Below are positions 31,034 to 38,456 of a DNA stretch of 56,753 nt, in pieces (positions within the stretch are counted from its first letter, which is position 1; each line of letters opens with the position of its first letter). A model generated the notes under the pieces. The model saw only the letters and a program-made list of their open reading frames with translations, did no database searches and was not told where the DNA came from. The stretch is from Myxococcota bacterium (GTDB lineage: Bacteria; Myxococcota_A; Bradymonadia; UBA7976; UBA1532), in contig CAUJDF010000062.1 in assembly GCA_963169045.1 (NCBI GenBank), positions 1 through 56,753 of the forward strand, given 5' to 3'. A program made the translations under genes and the position numbers.

Positions 31034-31975
31034 ATGGAACCGCAGAAGAAGCCCCTGGTCGCCGCCGCCTGGACGGCCGACGCCGCCGAGCGCCTCGACT
31101 CCGCCGTGCGCAACCGCGCCGGCCTGAGCGGCAAGCGCGCGCGCGACGCGATCTCGACGGGGAAGGTGAAGGTGGGCGGCAAGGTCGTGCTCGACCCCGC
31201 CTCGCCGGTGAAGCCCGGCGACGCGATCGCCCTCGACCCGGCGGCGCCGAACCCGGCGAAGGTGCAGCCGCACGGCGTGCGCGTCGTCTTCCGCGACGAC
31301 CACCTGATCCTCGTCGAGAAGCCCCCGCTGATGAACACGGCGCCGGTGCCCGACAGCGAGGAGCCGACGGTGCTCCACGCGGTCATCAAGCTGTGCCGCG
31401 GCGGGCGGCCGCCCAAGGTCGTCCACCGCATCGACCGCGAGACGTCGGGCCTGCTGCTCTTCGCGCGCGGCGCCCAGGTGGCGCGCGCGCTGCGGCCCAT
31501 GTTCGACGCGCACGAGATCCGCCGCGTGTACCGCTGCGTCGTCGAGGGCCCGCCCCAGCCGGACGCGGCGCTGCTGTCGAGCATGATGGTGCGCGACGCC
31601 GGCCACGGGAAGCGCGGCAGTCGCACGGGCACTCTCAAGATCCGGCCGCTGCGCACGCCCGATCCCGGGCCCATGCCGGGCTTCGGCAAGCTGGCGATCA
31701 CCCGCTACGAGACGCTGGCGACGCTGGGCAACCGCGCCGCGCTCGAGGTGCGCCCGTCCACGGGGCGCACGCACCAGATCCGCATCCACCTCGCGGAGCT
31801 GGGGAGCCCGATCCTCGGCGAGCACGTGTATGCGCGCACCCCGGGGGCGCCGCGCCTCGCCCTCCATGCGGCGGTCATCGGCTTCACCCACCCGGTCACC
31901 GGGCAGGCGCTCTCCTTCGAGAGCCCCTGGCCCGAGGACCTCGCGGACGTGCGTCCGCTCGGCAAGGGCTGGTAG
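31034..31975 (+). CDS. RluA-family pseudouridine synthase
   Basis: This 313-residue enzyme isomerises uridine to pseudouridine in structured RNA. It has an S4-like RNA-binding region (residues about 18-70: RLDSAVRNRAGLSGKRARDA) and the RluA catalytic core with HRIDRETSGLLLFAR (catalytic D134). The later family motif RPSTGRTHQIRIHLAELGSPILGE follows. There is an unusual Gly/Arg-rich insertion around DAGHGKRGSRTG. The target (rRNA or tRNA) cannot be told from sequence. Start ATG lies two bases after the small lipoprotein gene. Confidence 0.92.
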   Translation: MEPQKKPLVAAAWTADAAERLDSAVRNRAGLSGKRARDAISTGKVKVGGKVVLDPASPVKPGDAIALDPAAPNPAKVQPHGVRVVFRDDHLILVEKPPLMNTAPVPDSEEPTVLHAVIKLCRGGRPPKVVHRIDRETSGLLLFARGAQVARALRPMFDAHEIRRVYRCVVEGPPQPDAALLSSMMVRDAGHGKRGSRTGTLKIRPLRTPDPGPMPGFGKLAITRYETLATLGNRAALEVRPSTGRTHQIRIHLAELGSPILGEHVYARTPGAPRLALHAAVIGFTHPVTGQALSFESPWPEDLADVRPLGKGW

Positions 31976-31986
31976 CATCCCGCCCG

Positions 31987-33420
31987 ATGAAGCACGCGCC
32001 CCTGTTTCTCCTGTTGGTGCTGCTGGCCGCCTGCAACGACGACTCGTCGTCGGGCGGCGGCGGCTGCGAGACCAACCGCGACTGCGCCGGCGCCGAGCTG
32101 TGCATCGACGGTCGCTGCCAGCTCGAGTGCGACCGCCGCGAGGACTGCGCCCTCGACGAGATCTGCGTCGAGAACCGCTGCCGCTCGCCGCGGGATCCGT
32201 GCGTCATTCCTCAGGATTGCGCGCCGTTCGGCTGGGAGTGCGACGTGCGCCAGGGCGTGTGCGTGCCGCCCGGCGGCGTGACGTGTCCGGCGACGCCCTG
32301 CCGGAACGGCACCGTCTGCGTCGGCGGCGCCTGCGTCGTCGACACGGGCGACCACGACCAGGGCCCCCCGCCGTGGGACGGCGGGACGCGCGACGGGAGC
32401 GTCCGCGACGCCGAGCCGCCGCCCGCCGACATGCGCCGCCCCCCGCCGGACATGCGCCCGCCGCCGCCCGACATGGACCGGCCGCCGCCGCCCGACATGG
32501 GCGCGCCGCCGCCACCCGACATGGGCGTGATCCGCGGCGACAAGCAGTACGGCGAGCCGTGCAACTGCCCCGGCGAGTGCGAGAGCGGCCTGTGCCTCGG
32601 CGATCCGTACTACCAGGGCCCCGAGGCCCAGCGCCCCGGCACCTGCACCCGCGTGTGCGAGAACGACGGCGCCTGCCCGCGCCTCGACCGCTGCGTCCGC
32701 GCCCAGGTGCCGCCCGGCAAGCGCGGCTGCCCGCCCGCCGACAACGGCCTCGAAGTCGGCGACATCGTGAACATCTGCGCCCCCAACGAGACGGGGCGCC
32801 CCTGCAACGTCCAGGACCCGAGCGACTGCCTCATCGACGGCCTGTGCGTGCAGCCGCCGAACCCCATCCCCGGCGTCGTGCCCGTCCAGGCCGCGTGCGC
32901 CGCCCGCTGCCTGAACGACGTCAAGTGCCCGCCGGGCTTCCACTGCGGCGGCATCCAGACGCCGCAGGGCCCGGCGCAGGGCTGCATCTCCGACGTCGTC
33001 GCCATCAACCAGTGCCCCGACGGCGATTTCCGGACGTGCGGCGGCACCTGCCGCGTGCCGGCCGGCTTCAACGAGGCCGACATCACGTTCTGCATCAGCT
33101 GGACGCCCGACGGCATGCCCGGCTTCTGCTCGTGCACCTGCGCGGCGCAGGCCGACTGCCCGGCCGGCTTCGCGTGCAGCCCGGTGCCCGGCTTCGACAG
33201 CGGCGACGCGCGGCGCCCGAAGATCTGCCTCCCGCTGTCCGGCTACACCTGCCCGGGCGGCGGCTTCGAGCCCTGTCTCTCGCAGACGTGCGCCGGACAG
33301 GCCGACGGCGAGGTCTTCGAGCGCTGCGCCGCGCCGTGCGACGGCCACCACGATTGCCCGACCGGCTACGCGTGCCAGGCGTTCGGCGCCGACGGCAACT
33401 ACTGCGTGCCTTCCCTTTGA
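31987..33420 (+). CDS. Cys-rich lipoprotein with PPPDM-repeat linker
   Basis: This 477-residue protein has a lipoprotein signal (MKHAPLFLLLVLLAAC, Cys16). Residues about 25-110 carry Dickkopf-like Cys spacing (CETNRDCAGAELCIDGRCQ, CALDEICVENRC). A Pro/Asp linker of five PP(P)xDM units follows (about 142-179). The C-terminal 300 residues contain about 30 cysteines in motifs such as CPGECESGLCLG, CPPGFHCGG, CPAGFACSP and CPTGYACQAFG. This composition is common in Myxococcota surface lipoproteins; the function is unknown. The ATG is 11 bases after the rluA-type stop and has no Shine-Dalgarno sequence, but a TAGCAT hexamer ends eight bases upstream. Confidence 0.8.
   Translation: MKHAPLFLLLVLLAACNDDSSSGGGGCETNRDCAGAELCIDGRCQLECDRREDCALDEICVENRCRSPRDPCVIPQDCAPFGWECDVRQGVCVPPGGVTCPATPCRNGTVCVGGACVVDTGDHDQGPPPWDGGTRDGSVRDAEPPPADMRRPPPDMRPPPPDMDRPPPPDMGAPPPPDMGVIRGDKQYGEPCNCPGECESGLCLGDPYYQGPEAQRPGTCTRVCENDGACPRLDRCVRAQVPPGKRGCPPADNGLEVGDIVNICAPNETGRPCNVQDPSDCLIDGLCVQPPNPIPGVVPVQAACAARCLNDVKCPPGFHCGGIQTPQGPAQGCISDVVAINQCPDGDFRTCGGTCRVPAGFNEADITFCISWTPDGMPGFCSCTCAAQADCPAGFACSPVPGFDSGDARRPKICLPLSGYTCPGGGFEPCLSQTCAGQADGEVFERCAAPCDGHHDCPTGYACQAFGADGNYCVPSL
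32412..32523 (+). repeat. PPPDM-type tandem repeat in lipoprotein linker
   Basis: Five degenerate copies of a 21-24 base unit encode PP(P)(A/P)DM with a variable Arg, Asp-Arg or Gly-Ala pair between. The units end with Asp-Met each time and are rich in CCGCCG. It forms an extended polyproline spacer between the lipid anchor module and the Cys-rich C-terminal part. Confidence 0.75.
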
Positions 33421-33524
33421 TGCGCCTCCCGTGCCGTCTCATCGCGAGCAGACTTGCGCCGCGAGCGAAACGGAGCGAAAACTAAAGGTCGCGTGTCCAA
33501 CCAGTTCCACAAGGAGAGCAGTCG

Positions 33525-34088
33525 ATGAGCCGAGCCCGTTCCACCGTCGCGGCGCGGACGACGATTCCGAAGCTGCGCGAGGCGGCGCTCGAGGCCTACC
33601 GGTCGCGCGAGCCCGTCAACAAGGATCTGGTGGAAGTCCCCGACTTCGACGCCGTGCTCGACTGGGCCGGCCCGCGCACCGAGGACCTCGGTGGCGAGCC
33701 GGGCAGCGACGCCTGGTACTTCCATCAGGTCGGCGACTGGGCCGTCATGGGCGACCTCGGCGTTCTGCTCGCTCGCGATCTTGACGCGATCCAGCGCATG
33801 AGCGCCGCCCTCGAGGGCGAGCTCGTGGCCGCTGCCATCGACAGCGCCTTCGAGTACGCCTTCTTCGCTTCCTACGTCGGCGGCAAGCTCAAGCGCCGGC
33901 TCCTCCTCGAGAACCAGGAGTTCGAGACCGAGGGCCTGCCGATCCAGGCCGAGCGCGGCCGCCCGACCGTCGACTTCGACGAGGACGAGGCCAACCGCAT
34001 CTGGACGCACTACGGCCTGCCCACCTTCGAGTACGACCCGCTCGAGGGCCCCTTCTTCCTCCTCGAGCTCCGCCGCACCGACGGTTAG
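33525..34088 (+). CDS. Conserved-looking acidic protein of unknown function
   Basis: This 187-residue soluble protein has AAGGAG at a proper distance before the ATG. It has no signal peptide and no membrane segment. Distinct segments are TIPKLREAALEAYRSREPVN, a W/G-rich middle (DAWYFHQVGDWAVMGDLGVL), a helix pair (AIQRMSAALEGELVAAAIDS) and an acidic end (DEDEANRIWTHYGLPTFEYD). No catalytic motif is recognised. It is flanked by a lipoprotein gene upstream (104-base gap) and a convergent gene downstream, so it is probably monocistronic. Confidence 0.65.
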   Translation: MSRARSTVAARTTIPKLREAALEAYRSREPVNKDLVEVPDFDAVLDWAGPRTEDLGGEPGSDAWYFHQVGDWAVMGDLGVLLARDLDAIQRMSAALEGELVAAAIDSAFEYAFFASYVGGKLKRRLLLENQEFETEGLPIQAERGRPTVDFDEDEANRIWTHYGLPTFEYDPLEGPFFLLELRRTDG

Positions 34089-34142
34089 TCGGCACACGCC
34101 GGCCGATGGCCGCCGACCGGGCCTCCTGGCTCGGGGCTGCGG

Positions 34143-35015
34143 CTAATCGCGGTTCCAGCGACGCTGATGGTGGACGACGAGGTCGCCCGGCTCGGGGCCG
34201 GGTGACCGCATCGTGAAGGTCGTGCCGCCGGGGCCCCGCCAGAGGCGCCCGTCGCGGGCGTCGACGGTGTAGCCGCGCGCGCGGACGGCGGCGACGAGGG
34301 TCTCGGCGAGCGCGGCGGCAGCCGCGGCGTCGGGCGTGTGGAAGGCGAGCGCCAGGCGCTCGACGTCGCTGATGTCGGCCCCGGGACGGCGCGCGTGGAA
34401 GCGCCCGAATTCGTATCCGGCGGGCGCGGGGGCGTCGGGCAGCCAGACGGGGACGACCTCGGGCAGGTCGGCGGCGCCGGGCAGCGCGGGGACGGGGCGC
34501 TCGAGCACCAGCGCCACGGTCACCCGCGGCGGCTGGTCGTCGTGGCCCTCGAGGCTCCAGTCGAGCCGGTCGCCGGCGTCGTTGCGCAGCGTCGGCGAGG
34601 GCGCACCCTTCCAGCCTTCGGCGTCGAAGCGGCGGGACAGCGCCGCCGTGGCCTCCTCCGTCGACGCCGGGGTGATGAAGGTCAACGAGATCGTGGTGCG
34701 CCCGGCTTGCCGGCGCGCGAGGCCCATGCCCACCTTCACCTCGACGGTGACCAGGCGCGTCTCGAGATCGGGCGGCACGAGCGCCCGCAGCCGGTCGAAC
34801 ATCGGCGCGTGCTTCGCCGGCGCCGGCACGTCGCGCTGGTGGGCGAAGATCTGGCGTCGCTGCGCCGCGTTGGCCGCCGCGAGCGCCTGCTTTGCGCCCT
34901 CGGGGACGCTCGGGGCGCTGGCCGGCGCGGTCGGGGGCGCCGGGGCGGGCGCCGGGGCGGGCTCGCGGCTGCAGGCGGCGAGCGCGGCGATCAACAGCGG
35001 CAGGGCGGGACGCAC
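34143..35015 (-). CDS. Predicted lipoprotein, unknown function
   Basis: This 290-residue protein is best started at GTG 35015, giving MRPALPLLIAALAAC with a clear lipobox (LAAC, Cys15) and AAGG seven bases upstream. An Ala/Pro linker follows (EPAPAPAPAPPTAPASAP). The mature part has two similar alpha/beta halves: KVGMGLARRQAGRTTISLTFITP...AALSRRFDAEGWKG, and ADISDVERLALAFHTPDAAAAAALAETLVAAVRARGYT. Each ends in a helix and a G-(W/Y) turn followed by a W-containing strand, suggesting an internal duplication. It is transcribed divergently from the phosphodiesterase gene across a 93-base gap. Confidence 0.7.
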   Translation of the reverse strand: MRPALPLLIAALAACSREPAPAPAPAPPTAPASAPSVPEGAKQALAAANAAQRRQIFAHQRDVPAPAKHAPMFDRLRALVPPDLETRLVTVEVKVGMGLARRQAGRTTISLTFITPASTEEATAALSRRFDAEGWKGAPSPTLRNDAGDRLDWSLEGHDDQPPRVTVALVLERPVPALPGAADLPEVVPVWLPDAPAPAGYEFGRFHARRPGADISDVERLALAFHTPDAAAAAALAETLVAAVRARGYTVDARDGRLWRGPGGTTFTMRSPGPEPGDLVVHHQRRWNRD

Positions 35016-35108
35016 GCTCGCCTTTTGCCATATGCATCGCGGGGATGCCACTCGCGGTTGAGGCGGCGCGCCCGACGGGACAACATGCGGCGTCGATCGG
35101 AGGCTCCC

Positions 35109-36479
35109 GTGCGCTCGCTCCTCGTCCTCGACGTCGTCGGCCTCACCCCGGCGCTGCTCGTCCACACGCCGCGCATCCGCGCCGTCGGCCAGGGCGGCTT
35201 CACGGCGCCGCTCGGCGGCATCCTGCCTGCCGTCACCTGCTCGGCGCAGTCCACGATGCTCACGGGCCGGCTGCCGCGCGACCACGGGGTCGTCGGCAAC
35301 GGCTGGTACTTCCGCGACATCGCCGAGGTGAACTTCTGGCGACAGTCGAACCACCTCGTCCAGGGCGAGAAGGTGTGGGACGCCGCCCGCCGCCGGTTCG
35401 GGGCGGACTTCACCGTCGCCAAGATGTTCTGGTGGTTCAACATGTACGCGCGGGTCGACTGGGCCGTGACGCCGCGGCCCGTGTACCCCACCGACGGGCG
35501 CAAGATCCCGAGCATCTACAGCGACCCCTACGAGCTGAAGCCCTGGCTGCAGGAGGCGCTCGGCCAGTTCCCGCTCTTCAACTTCTGGGGGCCGACCGCC
35601 GACATCCGCTCGACGGCGTGGATCGCCGAGGCCACGCGCATGGTCATCGACCGCGAGCGGCCGCGCCTCGCCCTCTGCTACCTGCCGCACCTCGACTACG
35701 ACCTGCAGCGCTTCGGGCCCGACGGCCCGGAGGCGGTGAAGGCCTGCGCCGAGATCGACCGCGTCGCCGGCGACCTGATCGACTTCGCGCGCGGTCAGGG
35801 CTACGACGTGCTCGTCGTGAGCGAGTACGGCATCGTGCGGGTCGACGGCGGCATCGACGTGAACCGCATGCTGCGCGAGCAGGGCCTGCTCCGCGCGCAG
35901 GAGGTCGATCTCGGCTGGGAGCTGCTCGACGCCGGCGCGTCGCGGGCGTTCGCCGCCGTCGACCACCAGATCGCCCACGTGTACGTGCGCGACGCGGCCG
36001 ACGTGCCGCGCGTGAAGGCGCTGCTCGAGAAGCTCGACGGGGTGGAGCGGGTGCTCGACGCCGACGGCAAGGCGGCCGAGGGGCTGGACCACCCGCGCAG
36101 CGGCGAGCTCGTGGCCGTGGCGGCGCGCGACAGGTGGTTCACCTACTACTACTGGCTCGACGACGCGAAGAAGCCCGACTTCGCGCGCACCGTCGACATC
36201 CACCGCAAGCCCGGCTACGACCCGGTGGAGCTCTTCGTCGACCCCGAGATCCCGTTCGTCAAGGGCGCCATCGCCTGGCGATTGCTCAAGAAGATCCTGG
36301 GCTTCCGCTACTACATGGACGTGATCCCGCTCGACGCGCGGCTCGTGCGCGGCTCCCACGGGCGCCACGCCGACCGCCCCGAGGAGGGGCCGGTCGTCAT
36401 CTCGTCGCGCCGCGTGGGCGCCGCCGACGCGCTGCCGATGACCGCCATCCACGACCTCATCCTCGACATGCTGGCCTGA
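35109..36479 (+). CDS. Type I phosphodiesterase / nucleotide pyrophosphatase family enzyme
   Basis: This 456-residue enzyme belongs to the alkaline phosphatase superfamily. Visible elements are the first metal ligand in LLVLDVVGLTP (D8); the nucleophile loop ILPAVTCSAQSTMLTGRLPR (Thr43 expected to be phosphorylated), followed by DHGVVGNGWYFRD; LALCYLPHLDYDLQRFGPDG with paired His/Asp ligands; VVSEYGI in place of the usual T-S-D-H-G; and a late metal histidine in LVRGSHGRH. It likely cleaves a phosphodiester or pyrophosphate bond. The start GTG at 35109 has CGGAGG five bases upstream; an ATG eight codons earlier lacks one. No signal peptide is present. The VVGLTP-type N-terminus recalls ebo-cluster members, but no ebo genes are nearby. 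Confidence 0.82.
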   Translation: MRSLLVLDVVGLTPALLVHTPRIRAVGQGGFTAPLGGILPAVTCSAQSTMLTGRLPRDHGVVGNGWYFRDIAEVNFWRQSNHLVQGEKVWDAARRRFGADFTVAKMFWWFNMYARVDWAVTPRPVYPTDGRKIPSIYSDPYELKPWLQEALGQFPLFNFWGPTADIRSTAWIAEATRMVIDRERPRLALCYLPHLDYDLQRFGPDGPEAVKACAEIDRVAGDLIDFARGQGYDVLVVSEYGIVRVDGGIDVNRMLREQGLLRAQEVDLGWELLDAGASRAFAAVDHQIAHVYVRDAADVPRVKALLEKLDGVERVLDADGKAAEGLDHPRSGELVAVAARDRWFTYYYWLDDAKKPDFARTVDIHRKPGYDPVELFVDPEIPFVKGAIAWRLLKKILGFRYYMDVIPLDARLVRGSHGRHADRPEEGPVVISSRRVGAADALPMTAIHDLILDMLA

Positions 36480-36528
36480 CGGCCGTCGCGGGGACGTCGT
36501 CTCGCACTCGAGGCAAGGAGGACGCGGC

Positions 36529-37152
36529 ATGACCGACGCGGAGTTCTGGAATGGGCGCTGGGCCCGGGGCGAGACCGGCTGGCACGAGGCGGAGGTGCCT
36601 GCGCACGTGCCCGCGCTGTTCGGCGACCTGCCGCCGACGCGCGTCTTCGTGCCGCTCTGCGGCAAGAGCCTGGCGATGGCCTGGCTCGCGGCGCGCGGGC
36701 ACGAGGTGGTCGGCGTCGAGCTGAGCGAGCAGGCGTGTCGCGCCTTCTTCGCGGAGCGCGGCGTCGAGCCGGCGGTCCGGCACGACGGCGCCTTCCTCGT
36801 GCTGAGCGCGCCCGGGGTCACGCTCTGCTGCGGCGACTTCTTCGCGCTGCGCCCGGAGCACGTCGGCGAGGTCGGCGCCGTCTACGACCGCGCCGCCCTC
36901 ATCGCGCTGCCGCGCGACGTGCGCGCCCGGTACGCGCGGCACATGACGGCGCTCGTCCGGCCTCGACTCTTCGTGCAGGTCCTGTACGAGCGCGTGCCGG
37001 CCGACGAGGAGGGACCGCCGTTCTCCGTCCCCCGCGCGGAGGCCGAGGCGCTCTACGGCGACACGTTCGCGATCGAGTGGACCGGCTCGCGGATCGTCGA
37101 GGGCCGCATCGGGCCCATGCACGAGCACGTCGGGGTGCTCACGCCGCGCTGA
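36529..37152 (+). CDS. tpm: Thiopurine S-methyltransferase family protein
   Basis: This 207-residue SAM-dependent methyltransferase of the TPMT family begins FWNGRWARGETGWHEAEV, with the family W-x-x-R-W and G-(F/W)-H motifs. The SAM-binding motif is VFVPLCGKSLAMAWLAARGHEVVGVELS, followed by AVYDRAALIALP and LFVQVLYERVP. The length is typical of bacterial members. Bacterial TPMTs methylate thiols and can convert selenite or tellurite to volatile methylated forms; which substrate applies here is unknown. AAGGAGG stands nine bases before the ATG. The gene is 49 bases downstream of the phosphodiesterase gene and two bases from the convergent guaD stop. Confidence 0.9.
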   Translation: MTDAEFWNGRWARGETGWHEAEVPAHVPALFGDLPPTRVFVPLCGKSLAMAWLAARGHEVVGVELSEQACRAFFAERGVEPAVRHDGAFLVLSAPGVTLCCGDFFALRPEHVGEVGAVYDRAALIALPRDVRARYARHMTALVRPRLFVQVLYERVPADEEGPPFSVPRAEAEALYGDTFAIEWTGSRIVEGRIGPMHEHVGVLTPR

Positions 37153-37154
37153 CG

Positions 37155-38390
37155 TCAGACGAGGCGGCGTCCGCGGACGTAGGCGGCCCGCGCCGGGCCG
37201 TGGTCGTCCCGGAAGAGCAGCGCGTCGAACAGGTCGCCGGCGTGGTCCGGCACGTCGATCGCGACGACGTCGGCGTCGTAGCCCGGCGCCAGGCGGCCCA
37301 CGCGGTCGGCGATGCCGAGCGCGCGCGCGCCGCCGAGCGTGGCGTGCCACAGCAGCGCCTCGGGCGAGACCGGCGCGTCCCGCAGCAGCGCGACGTCGTA
37401 GGCGCGGGCGGCGACGCGGCGCAGCGAGAAGGTGCGCCCTGCGCCCACGTCGGTCCCCAGGCCCACCCGGACGCCGCGGTCGACGGCCTTGCGCAGCGGC
37501 ATCAGGCCGCTCCCGAGGAAGAAGTTGCTGTCCGGGCAGTGCGCGACCGCGGCGTTTCGCGCCGCGAGCCGGACCCACTCCCCCTCGCTCAACCAGATCG
37601 CGTGGCCGAAGATCGACCGCTCGCCGCAGAGGCCGTGCCGCTCATAGACCGCGAGGTAGTCGCTGCACTCGGGGAAGGCGTCGTGCGTCGCCTCGATCTC
37701 GGCGCGGTTCTCGGAGAGGTGCGTCTGGATCAGCAGGCCGCGCTCCTGGGCGAGGCGGCCGGCGCCGCGCATGAGCTCCGAGGTGCAGCTCAGCGCGAAG
37801 CGCGGCGTGACGGCGAACTGCAGGCGGCCGCCGTCGTGGCCGTGCCAGCGGTCGACGAGCGCGCGGCACGCTTCGAGCGCCCACGGGCCGGGCATCAGCA
37901 CCTCGGCCGGCGCGCCGCGGTCCATCAGCGTCAGGCCGGCGAAGCCGCGCAGGCCACGCCGGTCGAGCTCGGCGAAGAGCGCGTCGGTCGCCTCGGGGTG
38001 GCTCGAGCCGTAGATCGCGGCGCAGGTCGTGCCCTGGGCGATGAGCGCGCCGCAGAAGTCGCGCGCGACCGCCTCGGCGTAAGTGCGCTCCGCGAAACGG
38101 GATTCCTCGGCGAAGACCGTGCGCGCGAGCCAGTCGAGCAGCGGCCCGGTGGCGCTGCCGAGGACGCGCGTCTGCGGGAAGTGGACGTGCGTGTCGACGA
38201 AGCCGGGCAGCAGCACCGCGCCAGGGTGCGTCTCGGGGACGCTGCAGCCGGGCGGGGCGGGGACCACGCGCACGAAGCGCCCCTCGGCGGAGATCTCGAG
38301 CAGCGCGTCGGGGATCAGGTCGAAGCGTGCCGCGTCGTCCCGCGGGGCGAGGACGCGGCCGCGCAGCCGGTTCGGGGTCGGGTCTTCCAC
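37155..38390 (-). CDS. guaD: Guanine deaminase
   Basis: This 411-residue amidohydrolase converts guanine to xanthine and ammonia in purine breakdown. Family motifs are LPGFVDTHVHFPQT with zinc ligands H68 and H70, DWLARTVFAEESRF, FAVTPRFALSCT, IQTHLSEN, IFGHAIWL and VGLGTDVGAG carrying the late metal Asp. C-terminal TLGGARALGIADRVGRLAPGYDADVVAID is typical of the superfamily. The start is uncertain: GTG 38390 gives the length expected for GuaD but has only a weak, distant ribosome binding site; a TTG further upstream is possible. It is divergent from the kinase gene and convergent with tpm. Confidence 0.9.
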   Translation of the reverse strand: MEDPTPNRLRGRVLAPRDDAARFDLIPDALLEISAEGRFVRVVPAPPGCSVPETHPGAVLLPGFVDTHVHFPQTRVLGSATGPLLDWLARTVFAEESRFAERTYAEAVARDFCGALIAQGTTCAAIYGSSHPEATDALFAELDRRGLRGFAGLTLMDRGAPAEVLMPGPWALEACRALVDRWHGHDGGRLQFAVTPRFALSCTSELMRGAGRLAQERGLLIQTHLSENRAEIEATHDAFPECSDYLAVYERHGLCGERSIFGHAIWLSEGEWVRLAARNAAVAHCPDSNFFLGSGLMPLRKAVDRGVRVGLGTDVGAGRTFSLRRVAARAYDVALLRDAPVSPEALLWHATLGGARALGIADRVGRLAPGYDADVVAIDVPDHAGDLFDALLFRDDHGPARAAYVRGRRLV

Positions 38391-38443
38391 GGGCGGTAGA
38401 GTGACCTGCCCCCGGCGATGATGCAACGCCCCGGCACTGCGGT

Positions 38444-38449
38444 TATTCT
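38444..38449 (+). promoter_or_regulatory. Possible -10 element close to the kinase start (leaderless candidate)
   Basis: TATTCT ends eight bases before the ATG at 38457, and no Shine-Dalgarno sequence lies between. A -10 at this spacing would put the first transcribed base at or next to the start codon. No convincing -35 hexamer is visible at the standard distance. Confidence 0.35.
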
Positions 38450-38456
38450 CGGCGCG

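Noticed and set aside
34100-34112. CGGCC-gat-GGCCG stem between convergent genes as a bidirectional terminator
   Set aside because: Only five base pairs and no T-run on either side; too weak to call.
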